Shown piece by piece: positions 8,801 through 17,275 of a DNA stretch of 64,000 nt. Numbering within the stretch: position 1 is the stretch's first letter; every line of letters begins with the position of its first letter. A program made the position numbers and the translations under genes. Source of the stretch: Collinsella sp. BA40 (GTDB lineage Bacteria; Actinomycetota; Coriobacteriia; Coriobacteriales; Coriobacteriaceae); NCBI RefSeq assembly GCF_008014645.1, contig NZ_VOWY01000001.1, positions 124,001 through 188,000 of the forward strand. Direction: 5' to 3'. Below the pieces are notes generated by a model. It saw only the letters and a program-made list of their open reading frames with translations. It was not told where the DNA came from and did no database searches.

Positions 8801-10206
8801 GGCGGCTGCGTATCCTTGCGTTCGGTCGTGCCTCGGCGCTCGCCGCGGCGGGCTGGCTCGTGGTGTGGCAGCTCGTCTCGTGGGCGGTCGCGGCTCCGGT
8901 GGTCCTGCCCGGTCCTCTCGAGGTGGCCGGCGCGCTCGTCGCGGGGTTGGGCGACGGGGCGTTCCGGCGCGCGATCCTGTGGTCGGCGGGCCGGATCATG
9001 CTGGGGCTTGGGATGTCCTATCTGCTAGCTGTGCCGCTGGCATGGGTGTCGCGCCGTTGGGATGCCGTGCGCGCGGCCGCGCGCCCGCCCTTGCGCGTGA
9101 TGCACGCCGCTCCCATCGCGTGCACGGCGGTGCTGTTGCTGCTGTGGTTCGGTTCGGCATGGGTGGGGTGCGCCGCCGTGGTGCTGGTAGCGCTGCCGAG
9201 TTTGTATTTTCCCCTGCTTGCCGGCCTGGATGCAGCACCTGCGCAGCAGCGCGAGGTCTTCGATGCCTTCGATGTTCACGGGCCGCGCCGCTGGCTCGGT
9301 TCGACCTGGCAGCAGACGGTCCCCGCGCTTCGCGCGGCGGGCGCGGGCGCGGTTGGCATGGCTTGGAAGGCGGGCGTGGCGGCCGAGCTCATCGGCATCT
9401 CGCAGGGAAGCGTGGGCGAACAGGTCTTCCAGGCGAAGGTCCTGCTCGAGACCGCCGATGTGTTCGCATGGGCGATGGTGGTGGTGCTGCTGTCGACGGC
9501 GTGCGAGCGCGTGCTGGATGCGGTGCTTGCGCAGAGCGCATCATGGGCGCTGCGAATCGCGACCCGCGTTCGGCGATCGAGCGGGGAGGGCACGTGCTGC
9601 GGCGCCGTTTGCCTGCGGCATGCGCGTTCGGCGCATGACGGGTGCGCTCCGGTCTCGCTGACGGTGGCGCCAGGAGAGCGCGTCTGCCTCATGGCGCCCT
9701 CGGGGGCGGGCAAGACGTCGTGCCTGCGCATGATCGCCGGCCTCGACGAGCCCGCGGCGGGCGCGGTCGAGGTGCGCGGCCGTATCGCGATGCGGTTCCA
9801 GGAACCGCGTTTGATCGAGAGCGCCACAGCTGTTCAGAACATCGCCCTCTTTGCGAATGGTGCGCTCGATATGGCGGATATCGCGGCGAACCTCGGCGCG
9901 TTGGCGCCGGGTCTGGATGCGTGCGCACCGGTATCGTCGCTTTCGGGCGGCCAGCGCGGCTGCGTGGCGCTTCTGCGCGCCCTCGGGGCGCCCGCCGATA
10001 TCGTGTTGCTAGACGAGCCGTTTTCCGGGCTTGACGAGGCGGCGCATCGCGCCGCGGCGGCTTGGGTGGCGGAGGCGGCGGGGAAGCGCGCGCTCGTGGT
10101 GGCCACGCACGATCCGCGCGATGCGGAGCTGCTGGGTGCTCGCGTGGTCGTTTTGGATGCGCCCGGCGGAGGCGCGGACGGGTCGGCACCGAGCTGTTGG
10201 GAATAG
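8797..10206 (+). CDS. ABC transporter with permease and ATPase fused in one chain
   Basis: 469 residues carrying two normally separate subunits. Residues 1-255 are an SsuC/TauC-type inner-membrane permease with about six hydrophobic segments and an EAA-like loop (GAVGMAWKAGVAAELIGI). Residues 270-469 are a nucleotide-binding domain: Walker A GAGKTS ending at residue 308, signature LSGGQ at 382-386, Walker B IVLLDEP with D406-E407, and the switch histidine in ATHDPRDAE. The ATPase domain is short for the family and its Q-loop region (MRFQEPRL) is intact. It starts inside the stop of the binding-protein gene. One chain would give a 2+2 transporter by dimerising. The following XdhC-like gene suggests, weakly, a link to molybdoenzyme or purine metabolism. 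Confidence 0.87.
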   Translation: MRRLRILAFGRASALAAAGWLVVWQLVSWAVAAPVVLPGPLEVAGALVAGLGDGAFRRAILWSAGRIMLGLGMSYLLAVPLAWVSRRWDAVRAAARPPLRVMHAAPIACTAVLLLLWFGSAWVGCAAVVLVALPSLYFPLLAGLDAAPAQQREVFDAFDVHGPRRWLGSTWQQTVPALRAAGAGAVGMAWKAGVAAELIGISQGSVGEQVFQAKVLLETADVFAWAMVVVLLSTACERVLDAVLAQSASWALRIATRVRRSSGEGTCCGAVCLRHARSAHDGCAPVSLTVAPGERVCLMAPSGAGKTSCLRMIAGLDEPAAGAVEVRGRIAMRFQEPRLIESATAVQNIALFANGALDMADIAANLGALAPGLDACAPVSSLSGGQRGCVALLRALGAPADIVLLDEPFSGLDEAAHRAAAAWVAEAAGKRALVVATHDPRDAELLGARVVVLDAPGGGADGSAPSCWE

Positions 10207-10259
10207 TCGATGCGGAGCAAGGAGCCGCGGTACGAGTTGATATGCGAAGGAGCGAGTCA

Positions 10260-11297
10260 ATGGAAAAGCTAGAGGTAGTTCGTTCGGCAGCCGCATCCCT
10301 TGAAGCGGGGAGGCCGGTCGAGCTCGTGGTGCTCGCGGCCACGCGCGGGCCGTCGGCGCGCGGGGCCGGCGCGTGGCTCGTCGTGAACGAGGAGGGCGCG
10401 TGCGCGGGTACGGTGGGCGGTAGCGCTATCGAGACGCTGGCGATCCGTACGGCGCGCGAGCTGCTTGCGGCCAAGCGGTCGTGCTTGGCAAGCTATGACC
10501 TGGGCGGCCGGGCGGGCGAGACGGGGGCGGCCTGTACCACCGTCTGCGACCTTGCATATCTCTATTTCGATAGCGATAAGCTGGAGTTTTGCAAGCAGCT
10601 TGAAAAATCCCTGGTAGAACGTATCGATTGCGAGTTGTTTGTCGACCTGTCGCGCTTCGACGGCGCCCGCGCGCGCGGTGCCGAGCCCCTCCGCGGAGCA
10701 AGCGTCTCGGCGAGTATCGATGGCTCGCCGACGATTCGCCTGCAGGCTGCGGGGACGGCTCGCGCCGAGGACCCCGAAGGACTCCTCGGGGGCGGCGCGT
10801 ATGTCGAGCGCTTGTGTCCCGAAGGACGCGTCTACATCATGGGTTGCGGCCATGTGGGCCGCGCGCTGGCTCCGGTGCTTGCGCGCGCCGGGTTCTCCGT
10901 GGTGGCGTGCGACAACCGGGTCGAGGCGCTCGAGGGCGCGGGGCTGCCCGAGGGCGTGGAGCGTCGTCTGGTCGACTACGGCGACCTTTCCGGCACGTGT
11001 GCCATCGGCGCCCGGGATCTGGTGGTGTGCTGCACGTTGTCGCATGGCAGCGATTACGCCGTGGTGGAGCAGGCGCTCGCGGCGGTGCCGGCGTACCTGG
11101 GCTGCATGGGAAGCCCCAAGAAGGCGGCGCACTTCAAGGAGGGGCTTGCTCGGGCCGGCGCGTCGCCCGAGCTCGTCGAGCGCCTTCATATGCCCGTGGG
11201 CGTGCCGATGGCCTGCGAGACGCCGGCCGAGATCGCGATCAGCATCGCGGCCGAGATGATCGATGTGCGCCGCACCGTGTTGATGCCGCGCCCCTAG
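10260..11297 (+). CDS. XdhC/CoxI family protein
   Basis: A 345-residue protein. The N-terminal XdhC-CoxI region shows RPVELVVLAATRGPSARGAGAWLVV and GTVGGSAIETLAI, and the C-terminal Rossmann domain starts YIMGCGHVGRALAPVLARAGF (glycines at 195, 197, 200) and includes LGCMGSPKKAAHFKEGL and HMPVGVPMACETPAEIAISIAAEM. XdhC proteins bind molybdenum cofactor, promote its sulfuration and deliver it to xanthine dehydrogenase-type hydroxylases. The ATG at 10260 is preceded by AAGGAG; an in-frame ATG at 10242 is possible. No hydroxylase subunit is nearby, so the client enzyme must be encoded elsewhere. It follows the ABC fusion by 53 bases and may share its transcript. Confidence 0.88.
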   Translation: MEKLEVVRSAAASLEAGRPVELVVLAATRGPSARGAGAWLVVNEEGACAGTVGGSAIETLAIRTARELLAAKRSCLASYDLGGRAGETGAACTTVCDLAYLYFDSDKLEFCKQLEKSLVERIDCELFVDLSRFDGARARGAEPLRGASVSASIDGSPTIRLQAAGTARAEDPEGLLGGGAYVERLCPEGRVYIMGCGHVGRALAPVLARAGFSVVACDNRVEALEGAGLPEGVERRLVDYGDLSGTCAIGARDLVVCCTLSHGSDYAVVEQALAAVPAYLGCMGSPKKAAHFKEGLARAGASPELVERLHMPVGVPMACETPAEIAISIAAEMIDVRRTVLMPRP

Positions 11298-11353
11298 CGC
11301 CGGCGTTTCCGTGCTCGGGGCGCGGCACCGCGCGCTTCCGGCGATGGCCCGCG

Positions 11354-12616
11354 CTACTCCTCGCCCAGGAAGTCGATGGCGTACTGCGCGGCGAACATGC
11401 TGCCGCGGGCCAGTACCGACTCGTCGACCTTGTAGAAGCACGAGTGCTGCGCGAAGGTGGCGCCGATCTGGGGGTTACGGCAGCCTACGAACGCCAGCGC
11501 GCCCGGCACCTCGTGCAGGTATTCGGAGAAGTCCTCGCCCGAGAGCGTGCCGCGGTAGGTACCCACGGCCTCTTCACCCAGCACCTTGACGAGGGCGTCG
11601 CGCCCGCGCTGGGCCGCGGCAGGGTCGTTGTCGACCTTGAGGTTGGCCACGGTGTAGTCGGTGAGCTCGGCCTCGGCGCCCAGGGCCATGGCGGTATGGC
11701 TCACGATGCGCTTGATGAGCTCGGGCATCATCTGGTGCGCGGTGGAGCCGTAGGTGCGCACGGTGCCGGTGAGGTAGGCCGAGCCGGCGATGACGTTGCG
11801 GGCGGTGCCGCCGTGGATCTCGCCCACGGTCACCACCGCGGGCTCGTAGGGGCTGATCTCGCGCGAGACGATCGTCTGCAGCGCGTTTACGATCTCGGCT
11901 GCCGCCATCACGGCGTCCGCGCCGCGCTGGGGCATGGCGCCGTGGCAGGAGGTGCCGTGGATGTCGATGCGGAACCAGTCGGTGTTGGCCATGCGCGGGC
12001 CGGGCTCGATGGAGATCTTGCCCGCGTCGACCTCGCTCCAGATGTGCATGGCGAAGGCGCCGTCGCAGTCGCGCGTCGCGCCGGCTGCCACCATCATCTT
12101 GCCGCCCTTGCCGTTCTCCTCGGAGGGTTGGAACACCACGCGGATCTCGCCGTGGATGTCGTCGGTCATATGGCGCAGGATCTGCAGGGTCCCCAGCATC
12201 ATGGCGATGTGGCAATCGTGGCCGCAGGCGTGCATGAAGCCCTCGTTGACGGACGCGAACTCCTCCTCGGTGCGCTCGGTCACGGGAAGGGCGTCGATGT
12301 CGGCGCGCAGCAGCAGGCGGCGGCGCGGGGTGCCGTCGGCGCGGTAGGCGTCCGGGGCGGTGCCGCGCAGCGTTGCTACCACGCCGGTCTCGAGCGGGCG
12401 CTCGTAGGGGATGTTCATGGCGTCGAGCTGGCCGCAGATGTCGGAGGTCGTGCGCACCTCGTGCAGGCTCTGCTCGGGGTACTTATGGAAGTGCCGACGC
12501 TGGCGGATGATATAGGGCTCGAATTCCGCGCCGATCTCGCGGATGCCCTGCGTGATCTCTTCGCTCGTATGAACGTGCTCGTGGTCCATGATCTGCTGCG
12601 CTCTGGTCTTTACCAT
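11354..12616 (-). CDS. M20 family metallo-amidohydrolase (N-acyl amino acid / aminoacylase type)
   Basis: A 420-residue M20D-type hydrolase. Metal-binding and catalytic motifs are visible: RADIDALPVTE, then FMHACGHDCHIAMMLG (Cys-Gly-His-Asp), then FQPSEENGKGG with the paired glutamates, and a late HSCFYKVDE histidine. A dimerisation domain sits between (ISIEPGPRMANTDWFRIDIHGTSCHGAMPQRGADAV). Relatives cleave N-acyl or indole-acetyl amino acids, or hippurate; the exact substrate cannot be called. I set the start at ATG 12616 (MVKTRAQQ); a start at 12676 would add 20 residues and its ribosome site is no better. It converges with the XdhC-like gene. Confidence 0.87.
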   Translation of the reverse strand: MVKTRAQQIMDHEHVHTSEEITQGIREIGAEFEPYIIRQRRHFHKYPEQSLHEVRTTSDICGQLDAMNIPYERPLETGVVATLRGTAPDAYRADGTPRRRLLLRADIDALPVTERTEEEFASVNEGFMHACGHDCHIAMMLGTLQILRHMTDDIHGEIRVVFQPSEENGKGGKMMVAAGATRDCDGAFAMHIWSEVDAGKISIEPGPRMANTDWFRIDIHGTSCHGAMPQRGADAVMAAAEIVNALQTIVSREISPYEPAVVTVGEIHGGTARNVIAGSAYLTGTVRTYGSTAHQMMPELIKRIVSHTAMALGAEAELTDYTVANLKVDNDPAAAQRGRDALVKVLGEEAVGTYRGTLSGEDFSEYLHEVPGALAFVGCRNPQIGATFAQHSCFYKVDESVLARGSMFAAQYAIDFLGEE

Positions 12617-13152
12617 GCTTAACAACAACCTTTCCGCTGTGCTTTCGTAAACGGTACGCTGCTTTAACTCTATCACGGTGCATCGCCTATCACCTCAAAT
12701 TAGGGACAGGCACTTTTCCGAGGTTGGGTGCGCTCAATTTAGGGACAGGCACTTTTCCGAGGTTTGAGGGCGCTTCGAATACGTGCTCGTTTCCAGCGCG
12801 GGGTGCCCGGCGCTTCGGCAAGGTGGGTTATTGCTGCTCCAACGGCTCGCATTCCGCGCGTAAAAGCTACTTGGAACGAGGGAGAAAAGGCCTCGTTCCA
12901 AAATGAGCCTCCAAACGGCAAAACGGCGCGCTCGCACGGTCGCGGCGGCCCATGCGCCTCAACGCGATCCCGCCTCAGAAAAGTGCCTGTCCCCTTTCTG
13001 AGGGGTGCGTTTCCGGGCGGCAAAACGGCGCGCTCGCATAAATACGTGCACGGGGAGGGGCGCTGGGCGGTATGATGCACCCGTATGCCGCGCGATTCCG
13101 GTTGGAGCCGCGCCGGCGCTCTCTCATCCATGCGAATCGAAGGCGGCGGAAT
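12617..13152. repeat. gene-free stretch with REP-like hairpins, GGGACAGGCAC family
   Basis: Three copies of the core GGGACAGGCAC lie here: 12703-12713 and 12742-12752 on the plus strand, and 12983-12993 on the minus strand. The last is the loop of a hairpin whose arms are CCTCAGAAA and TTTCTGAGG. The rest of the 536 bases shows no credible coding region, although promoters for the two flanking divergent genes must be here. Confidence 0.7.
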
Positions 13153-14799
13153 ATGGCTTTCCAGGCAGATTATGTGGTGCGTTCGCGCACGGTGTTTACG
13201 TCGGAGCCGGGCGAGGAAAAGCCGCGCGAGCTCGCGTTCGCGGTGGCGGGCGAGCGCATCGTGCAGGTGGGCGCGCCCGACGAGGTGCTCGCCTCCGTGC
13301 CCGCGGACACCCCGGTGCGCGACTTCGGCGATGCCTTCGTCTGCCCGGGCTTCCACGACGCGCACCTGCATTTCTTCCACACCGCGCTCGGCTCCTCGCC
13401 GTTCCTGCTCATGCACATGGGGGACAGCGAGGCGGAGCTGGTGGAGCGCACGAAGGAGTTCGCGGCCGGCCTGCCGAGTCATGCCTGGGTGGTCACCCAG
13501 GGCTGGCGCGATTACCGCTGGGACCCGCCGGTGCCGCCCACCAAGCGCTCCATCGACGAGGCCTTCCCGGACCGTCCCTGCGTCATGTACTCGGGTGACG
13601 GCCACACGCTGTGGCTGAACAGCCGCGCGCTGGAGGAGCTCGGCGTCACCCGCGATTCCGTGCCGCCGCAGGGCGGCAGCTACGATAAGGACGAGGACGG
13701 CGAGCTCACGGGCATCGTTCGCGAGGCGGCCGCGATGGAGCTGCTGCCGCGCTGCTTGGAGTGGCTCACCGAAGAAGACATCGCCCGCGCTTACGCGGAC
13801 CAGATGGGCCGCATGGCCGAGCAGGGCATCACCTCGATCTGCGATATGGCCCTCATGCCGCATCCGGGCTGCGATTTCGTTCGCGACGACGTGTACGAGA
13901 AGCTCTCCCGCGAAGGCGGGCTCACGTTGCGCGTGCATATGTATCCCACGCTGCTCGACGATCAGTCGCGCCTGGAAGACCTGCAGGAGCGCTATGCCGA
14001 TGATGAGTTCCCGCTGCTGCGCGCGCCGGGGTTCAAGCAGTTCTTCGACGGCGTGAGCAGCCAGCACACCGCGTGGCTCACCGACCCGTACACCAACGCG
14101 CGCACGCCCGGCGACTGCGGGCGCCCCACGGTGCCGGCCGACCGCATGCGTGAGCTGGTGCTGGCGGCTGCCGAGCGCGGTCACTCCGTGCGCATCCATG
14201 CGATCGGCGACCGCGCGATCCACGAGGCGCTCGACATCTTCGAGGAGGCGCGCGCCTGGTACGGCGAGCCCCTGCAGGGACGAAACACGCTCGAGCATCT
14301 GGAGAACCTGCTGGAAGGCGACATCGATCGCCTGCGCGAGGTGGGCGTGCTGGCGAGCTCCCAGCCCGGCCATATCACGCTGGATCCCGGTGGCCCCGAG
14401 CGCGACCTGGGGCCCGAGCGCAGCCGCATCATGTGGCCGTTCGCAACCTACGAGGAGCGCGGCGTGGAGCAGGCGTTCGGCACCGACTCGCCCATCACGG
14501 CGGTGACCAGCATGGACGTGCTGTACTGCGCCGTTACGCGCCAAGATCCCTTCACGCATGAGCCCGCGGGCGGCTGGCTGCCGAGCGAGCGCATCTCGGC
14601 CGCCGACGCGCTGCGCATCTACACCGCCGGCAGCGCCGCGGCGGCGGGTCGCGAGGACGAGCTGGGGCAGATCGCGCCCGGCTACCTCGCAGATTTCGTG
14701 GCGCTCGACCGCGACATCACCGCCTGCGCACCCGACGACATCCAGCGCGCGCAGGTGCTCGCCACCTTCGTGGGCGGTCGCCAGGTATACGAGCGGTAG
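13153..14799 (+). CDS. YtcJ-type amidohydrolase (amidohydrolase_3 family)
   Basis: A 548-residue metal-dependent amidohydrolase. The N-terminal small domain leads into VCPGFHDAHLHFF, with the HxH metal ligands. Later come a VMYSGDGHTLWLNSRALEELG block, HSVRIHAIGDRAIHEALD (metal or catalytic histidines), GRNTLEHLENL, FGTDSPI (aspartate ligand) and the C-terminal LADFVALDRD segment that closes the small domain. YtcJ-like enzymes hydrolyse amides or formamides; the substrate is not predictable. The ATG at 13153 is preferred, with a purine-rich GAAGGCGGCGGA upstream. Its last 253 bp recur at 17935-18187, with three residue changes around residues 517-523 (APGYLADF here, ATGMLADF there). Confidence 0.88.
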   Translation: MAFQADYVVRSRTVFTSEPGEEKPRELAFAVAGERIVQVGAPDEVLASVPADTPVRDFGDAFVCPGFHDAHLHFFHTALGSSPFLLMHMGDSEAELVERTKEFAAGLPSHAWVVTQGWRDYRWDPPVPPTKRSIDEAFPDRPCVMYSGDGHTLWLNSRALEELGVTRDSVPPQGGSYDKDEDGELTGIVREAAAMELLPRCLEWLTEEDIARAYADQMGRMAEQGITSICDMALMPHPGCDFVRDDVYEKLSREGGLTLRVHMYPTLLDDQSRLEDLQERYADDEFPLLRAPGFKQFFDGVSSQHTAWLTDPYTNARTPGDCGRPTVPADRMRELVLAAAERGHSVRIHAIGDRAIHEALDIFEEARAWYGEPLQGRNTLEHLENLLEGDIDRLREVGVLASSQPGHITLDPGGPERDLGPERSRIMWPFATYEERGVEQAFGTDSPITAVTSMDVLYCAVTRQDPFTHEPAGGWLPSERISAADALRIYTAGSAAAAGREDELGQIAPGYLADFVALDRDITACAPDDIQRAQVLATFVGGRQVYER

Positions 14800-14929
14800 G
14801 CCCGCCCCCTCAAATTAGCGTTCTTTTGGGACGGGGTTATTTGTCCCACCTTCTCAAATTAGGGACAGGCACCAATCTGAGAGGCGCCCCGCTCTCAGAT
14901 TAGGGACAGGCACCAATCTGAGAGGTGCC
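14547..14929 (+). repeat. 383-bp direct repeat, copy A (3' end of amidohydrolase gene plus downstream hairpins)
   Basis: Matches 17935-18317 at a constant offset of 3388 bases with no gap and about ten scattered substitutions. It covers the amidohydrolase codons from the middle of ARQDPFTHEP to the stop and then about 130 bases of downstream REP-like hairpins. Identity starts at TCCCTTCACGCA and ends at GAGGTGCC. It marks the left edge of a 3.0-kb accessory segment. Confidence 0.93.
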
Positions 14930-15110
14930 CCGCTCTCGTTCTTTTGGGACGGGGTTATTTGTCCCGCCTTCTTATTCGGGAAGGTTAAACCTGCTGCTAT
15001 GCCGACGGAAGGCGGGTGCTCGTTTTGCTTTGCATCGGCATGGTTTGTGATCGGGTGACGGGGTTCGCGTGAAAAGGCGGGACAAATAACCCCGTCCCAA
15101 AATGAGTCCG
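14815..15110. repeat. cluster of REP-like hairpins of both families
   Basis: GGGACGGGGTTATTTGTCCC occurs at 14828-14847 and 14946-14965, and its reverse complement at 15079-15098. GGGACAGGCAC cores occur at 14862-14872 and 14903-14913; the second sits in a hairpin with arms CTCAGATT and AATCTGAG. No gene is supported between 14800 and 15147. Confidence 0.85.
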
Positions 15111-15147
15111 ACGCTCGCATGGCGGGGCAGCGTGTCGCTTAGCGTTT

Positions 15148-16122
15148 CTACTTCGAATGCTTGTTCACGTATCGTAGGCGCTTGGCGCGCTCCTGACATG
15201 CGGAGCAGCAGTATAGCGTGTCGAGACGACGGTTCATTTCGCGCGGCGTGAAGGTGCGCCCGCATTCCGGATTAGCACAGGTGCGGTAGGCGTTGTTATT
15301 GAGCAATCCGCGTGCGAGCTGGATGAAGACGCCGTCGATAAGGTCGTAGAAGCGCTTGTGCTCCGCTCCTTCCGTCACGAGCTGAATCAAGGGCACCGCC
15401 TTTCCGAGGATTATAGATAGGTATTCCGAGGCCTCCTTAGCGCTGAGGGCTTCTAGGACCGTCATTGGCCCAAGATCTTCCCGCTGTACTCGCAGCAGGT
15501 CTTTGACGACCGCTTGCGCGTCAAGCACCGTCGCGATTGCCTCGCGAAACGAGACGGCACTCAGTTGATTGATGAGCATGGTATCTACGTATTCTTCGTT
15601 CGGAACAGCATCGTAGAGTGCTTGGGATGCCTTGATTCCCGACAGTTGATCCGCATGGCGGCGCTCGCGCGCGCCCGCGAAGACATCTCCATCCGGCTCG
15701 GGGCGTAGAACTGCATGCATATCCTCGTCATAAGGCTTGCGTTTGCGTGCGCCGGTGATGCGCCCGTACTTTTTCTGGAAGTCGAGTAGATCCTGAATAT
15801 CGAGAGGGTTCAGGTCGAGAAACTCGTTGCAGTAAAAGCCCTTGGGAAGGGTGTGCATGGGCTGGGTTCCCTTCTGCATGCGCTGCAGATTCATGGCGAA
15901 ACAGCAAGTATCGAGGTCTTGGGGTTCTACGACGGTCTTCGATCGGGGTCCAAATTCATCAAAGTATTCCATCGTGCCCGTCCCCATCGTCCATATAGGA
16001 AGAGTGCATACGAGAATCTCTTCCGGTAGGGGTACAGACGCGAACTTGAATGTTATTTCCGCTCTGATGGGTTGGTGGATGAGGTCCTCTTCACTAGCTT
16101 TGATTCCACTGTGGTCCACCAT
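15148..16122 (-). CDS. hypothetical protein with C-terminal CGNR-like zinc finger
   Basis: A 324-residue protein. The last 45 residues contain CANPECGRTF, then ten residues later YCCSACQERAKRLRYVNKH, a four-cysteine knuckle like the CGNR/ABATE-associated zinc finger that ends many putative nucleic-acid-binding or stress-response proteins. The first 250 residues resemble nothing I can name; they include a helical region with VKDLLRVQREDLGPMTVLEALSAKEASEYLSIILG. GGAGTGACCG precedes the ATG. It is divergent from the DUF4417-like gene across an AT-rich, palindrome-bearing spacer, and lies within the segment bracketed by the 383-bp repeats. It may be the regulator or defence component of this small island, which is speculation. 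Confidence 0.7.
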   Translation of the reverse strand: MVDHSGIKASEEDLIHQPIRAEITFKFASVPLPEEILVCTLPIWTMGTGTMEYFDEFGPRSKTVVEPQDLDTCCFAMNLQRMQKGTQPMHTLPKGFYCNEFLDLNPLDIQDLLDFQKKYGRITGARKRKPYDEDMHAVLRPEPDGDVFAGARERRHADQLSGIKASQALYDAVPNEEYVDTMLINQLSAVSFREAIATVLDAQAVVKDLLRVQREDLGPMTVLEALSAKEASEYLSIILGKAVPLIQLVTEGAEHKRFYDLIDGVFIQLARGLLNNNAYRTCANPECGRTFTPREMNRRLDTLYCCSACQERAKRLRYVNKHSK

Positions 16123-16147
16123 CGGTCACTCCTCTAACTAAATAACG

Positions 16148-16157
16148 TAACTAGTTA
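16148..16157. promoter_or_regulatory. perfect palindrome TAACTAGTTA in AT-rich divergent spacer
   Basis: TAACTAGTTA (16148-16157) is followed by the half-site AACTAG at 16166-16171, and TACTAT at 16175-16180 could be a -10 for the rightward genes. The position between divergent island genes suits an operator. Confidence 0.4.
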
Positions 16158-16230
16158 GTAATTATAACTAGACCTACTATGAAATCAAGGCGGGAATAGG
16201 TCCGTTTCTTGAGTAGAAAGGGGTTTCATT

Positions 16231-16896
16231 TTGAACTATGAAACCTACCGAAGCGTTTTCAACGCTGACATTAATACGGGGGCAACACCGTATGGGGAGT
16301 GGGATATGCCACTCATGTGCCGTGTAGACGCTCTTCCGCCCTCGTTGGTTCCCTATGATCGAATTAACAGGGAAGTGAATCACGATAAATGGGTTCACTT
16401 CTGTATCCATGATGCTCGTTTTATGAGCCTGTGGCGTAATCCTTGGAAGCAACTATCTCGACTTCAGTGTTTTAAGGGGTGCATTGCTCCTGATTTCAGC
16501 ATGTTCTGGGGCTATCCGCGTTATATGCAGCTTGAAGCCGTTTGCCGCAGTCGCGCTATTGGAGCATGGATGCAACGTAATGGGTGTGTAGGAGTGCCAT
16601 TTCTGCGCTGGGGCCTTAAGAATACGTACGATTTTTCATTTTCTGCCGTAGAGCCTGAAGGCACGATTGCCGTTGGAACAATTGGCTGCTTTGGGAACAG
16701 TGAGACAAGGAAGGTGTTCGAGGACGGCTTTGGTCCGATGCGAGAGATTGTGAGGCCAAAGCGGGTTTTGGTGATAGGTTCTGACCGTAGCGGCGTGTTT
16801 GATGAGGCACGTCAAGACGGTATCGAAATCATTTCATATGAGGGAGAAACGGCTCGTTACTATCGCGAGAAGGGGGTGCGCAATGGGATCGGCTAA
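16231..16896 (+). CDS. DUF4417-like protein
   Basis: A 221-residue protein starting at TTG 16231, supported by AAAGGGG eight bases upstream; the nearby ATG at 16238 is out of frame. The sequence has a tryptophan- and proline-rich fold with KGCIAPDFSMFWGYPRYMQLEAVCRSRAIGAWMQRNG and a later VGTIGCFGNSETRKVFEDGFGPM, which fits the DUF4417 family that is common on phages, plasmids and integrated elements of Firmicutes and Actinobacteria. Biochemical role unknown. G+C is visibly lower than in the flanking genes (26 of 60 in the line from 16381). It is the first of three overlapping genes. Confidence 0.72.
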   Translation: MNYETYRSVFNADINTGATPYGEWDMPLMCRVDALPPSLVPYDRINREVNHDKWVHFCIHDARFMSLWRNPWKQLSRLQCFKGCIAPDFSMFWGYPRYMQLEAVCRSRAIGAWMQRNGCVGVPFLRWGLKNTYDFSFSAVEPEGTIAVGTIGCFGNSETRKVFEDGFGPMREIVRPKRVLVIGSDRSGVFDEARQDGIEIISYEGETARYYREKGVRNGIG

Positions 16897-17275
16897 GGGG
16901 GATACAATGGCTTTGCGGGCAGGTAGATCGCTTGAGGAGAATCTGGAAGAGCTCGTTAAGTACTTCCCGGTGGATGAAAGAGGATACTTTGGGACCAAAG
17001 GTGTTTCGCGGAAGGAGCGGATTCGCAACATCGCCACGGAAGCGCCAGGCCGCACTGCCGCGGAGTTTGCTGCTATTGCCGCGGCGAACCCCTCTGTCGT
17101 TCGGCCGCTTCCCGCCAAAGGTTTCATGTGGATCATGCGCGACGGCGGCAGGGTGACGTATCGGTGGACGTCAACTTCCGATGGAACACCGGTGGTTGAA
17201 TTATCCTGCAATGGCGTCCTGGGTATCGCGGATCAGAAGATTCACTTCGTTCCCTTAAGAAAGGGGAGGCTGTAA
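16883..17275 (+). CDS. hypothetical protein (130 aa), island gene
   Basis: A 130-residue protein overlapping the end of the DUF4417-like gene by 14 bases and the next gene by one. Two starts are equally good: ATG 16883 (AAGGGGG six bases ahead) and ATG 16907 (AAGGGGG five bases ahead). The N-terminal half is helical and basic (EENLEELVKYFPVDERGYFGTKGVSRKERIRNIA, quoted in part); the C-terminal half looks beta-rich and ends in GVLGIADQKIHFVPLRKGRL. I do not recognise the family. The compact tail and its one-base coupling to a larger acidic partner would suit a toxin with its antidote, but nothing in the sequence proves this. Confidence 0.6.
   Translation: MGSAKGDTMALRAGRSLEENLEELVKYFPVDERGYFGTKGVSRKERIRNIATEAPGRTAAEFAAIAAANPSVVRPLPAKGFMWIMRDGGRVTYRWTSTSDGTPVVELSCNGVLGIADQKIHFVPLRKGRL

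Noticed and set aside
12694-13003. A CRISPR array made from the repeated GGGACAGGCAC units
   Set aside because: Copies are irregularly spaced, occur on both strands and differ in arms; there are no uniform spacers and no cas genes.
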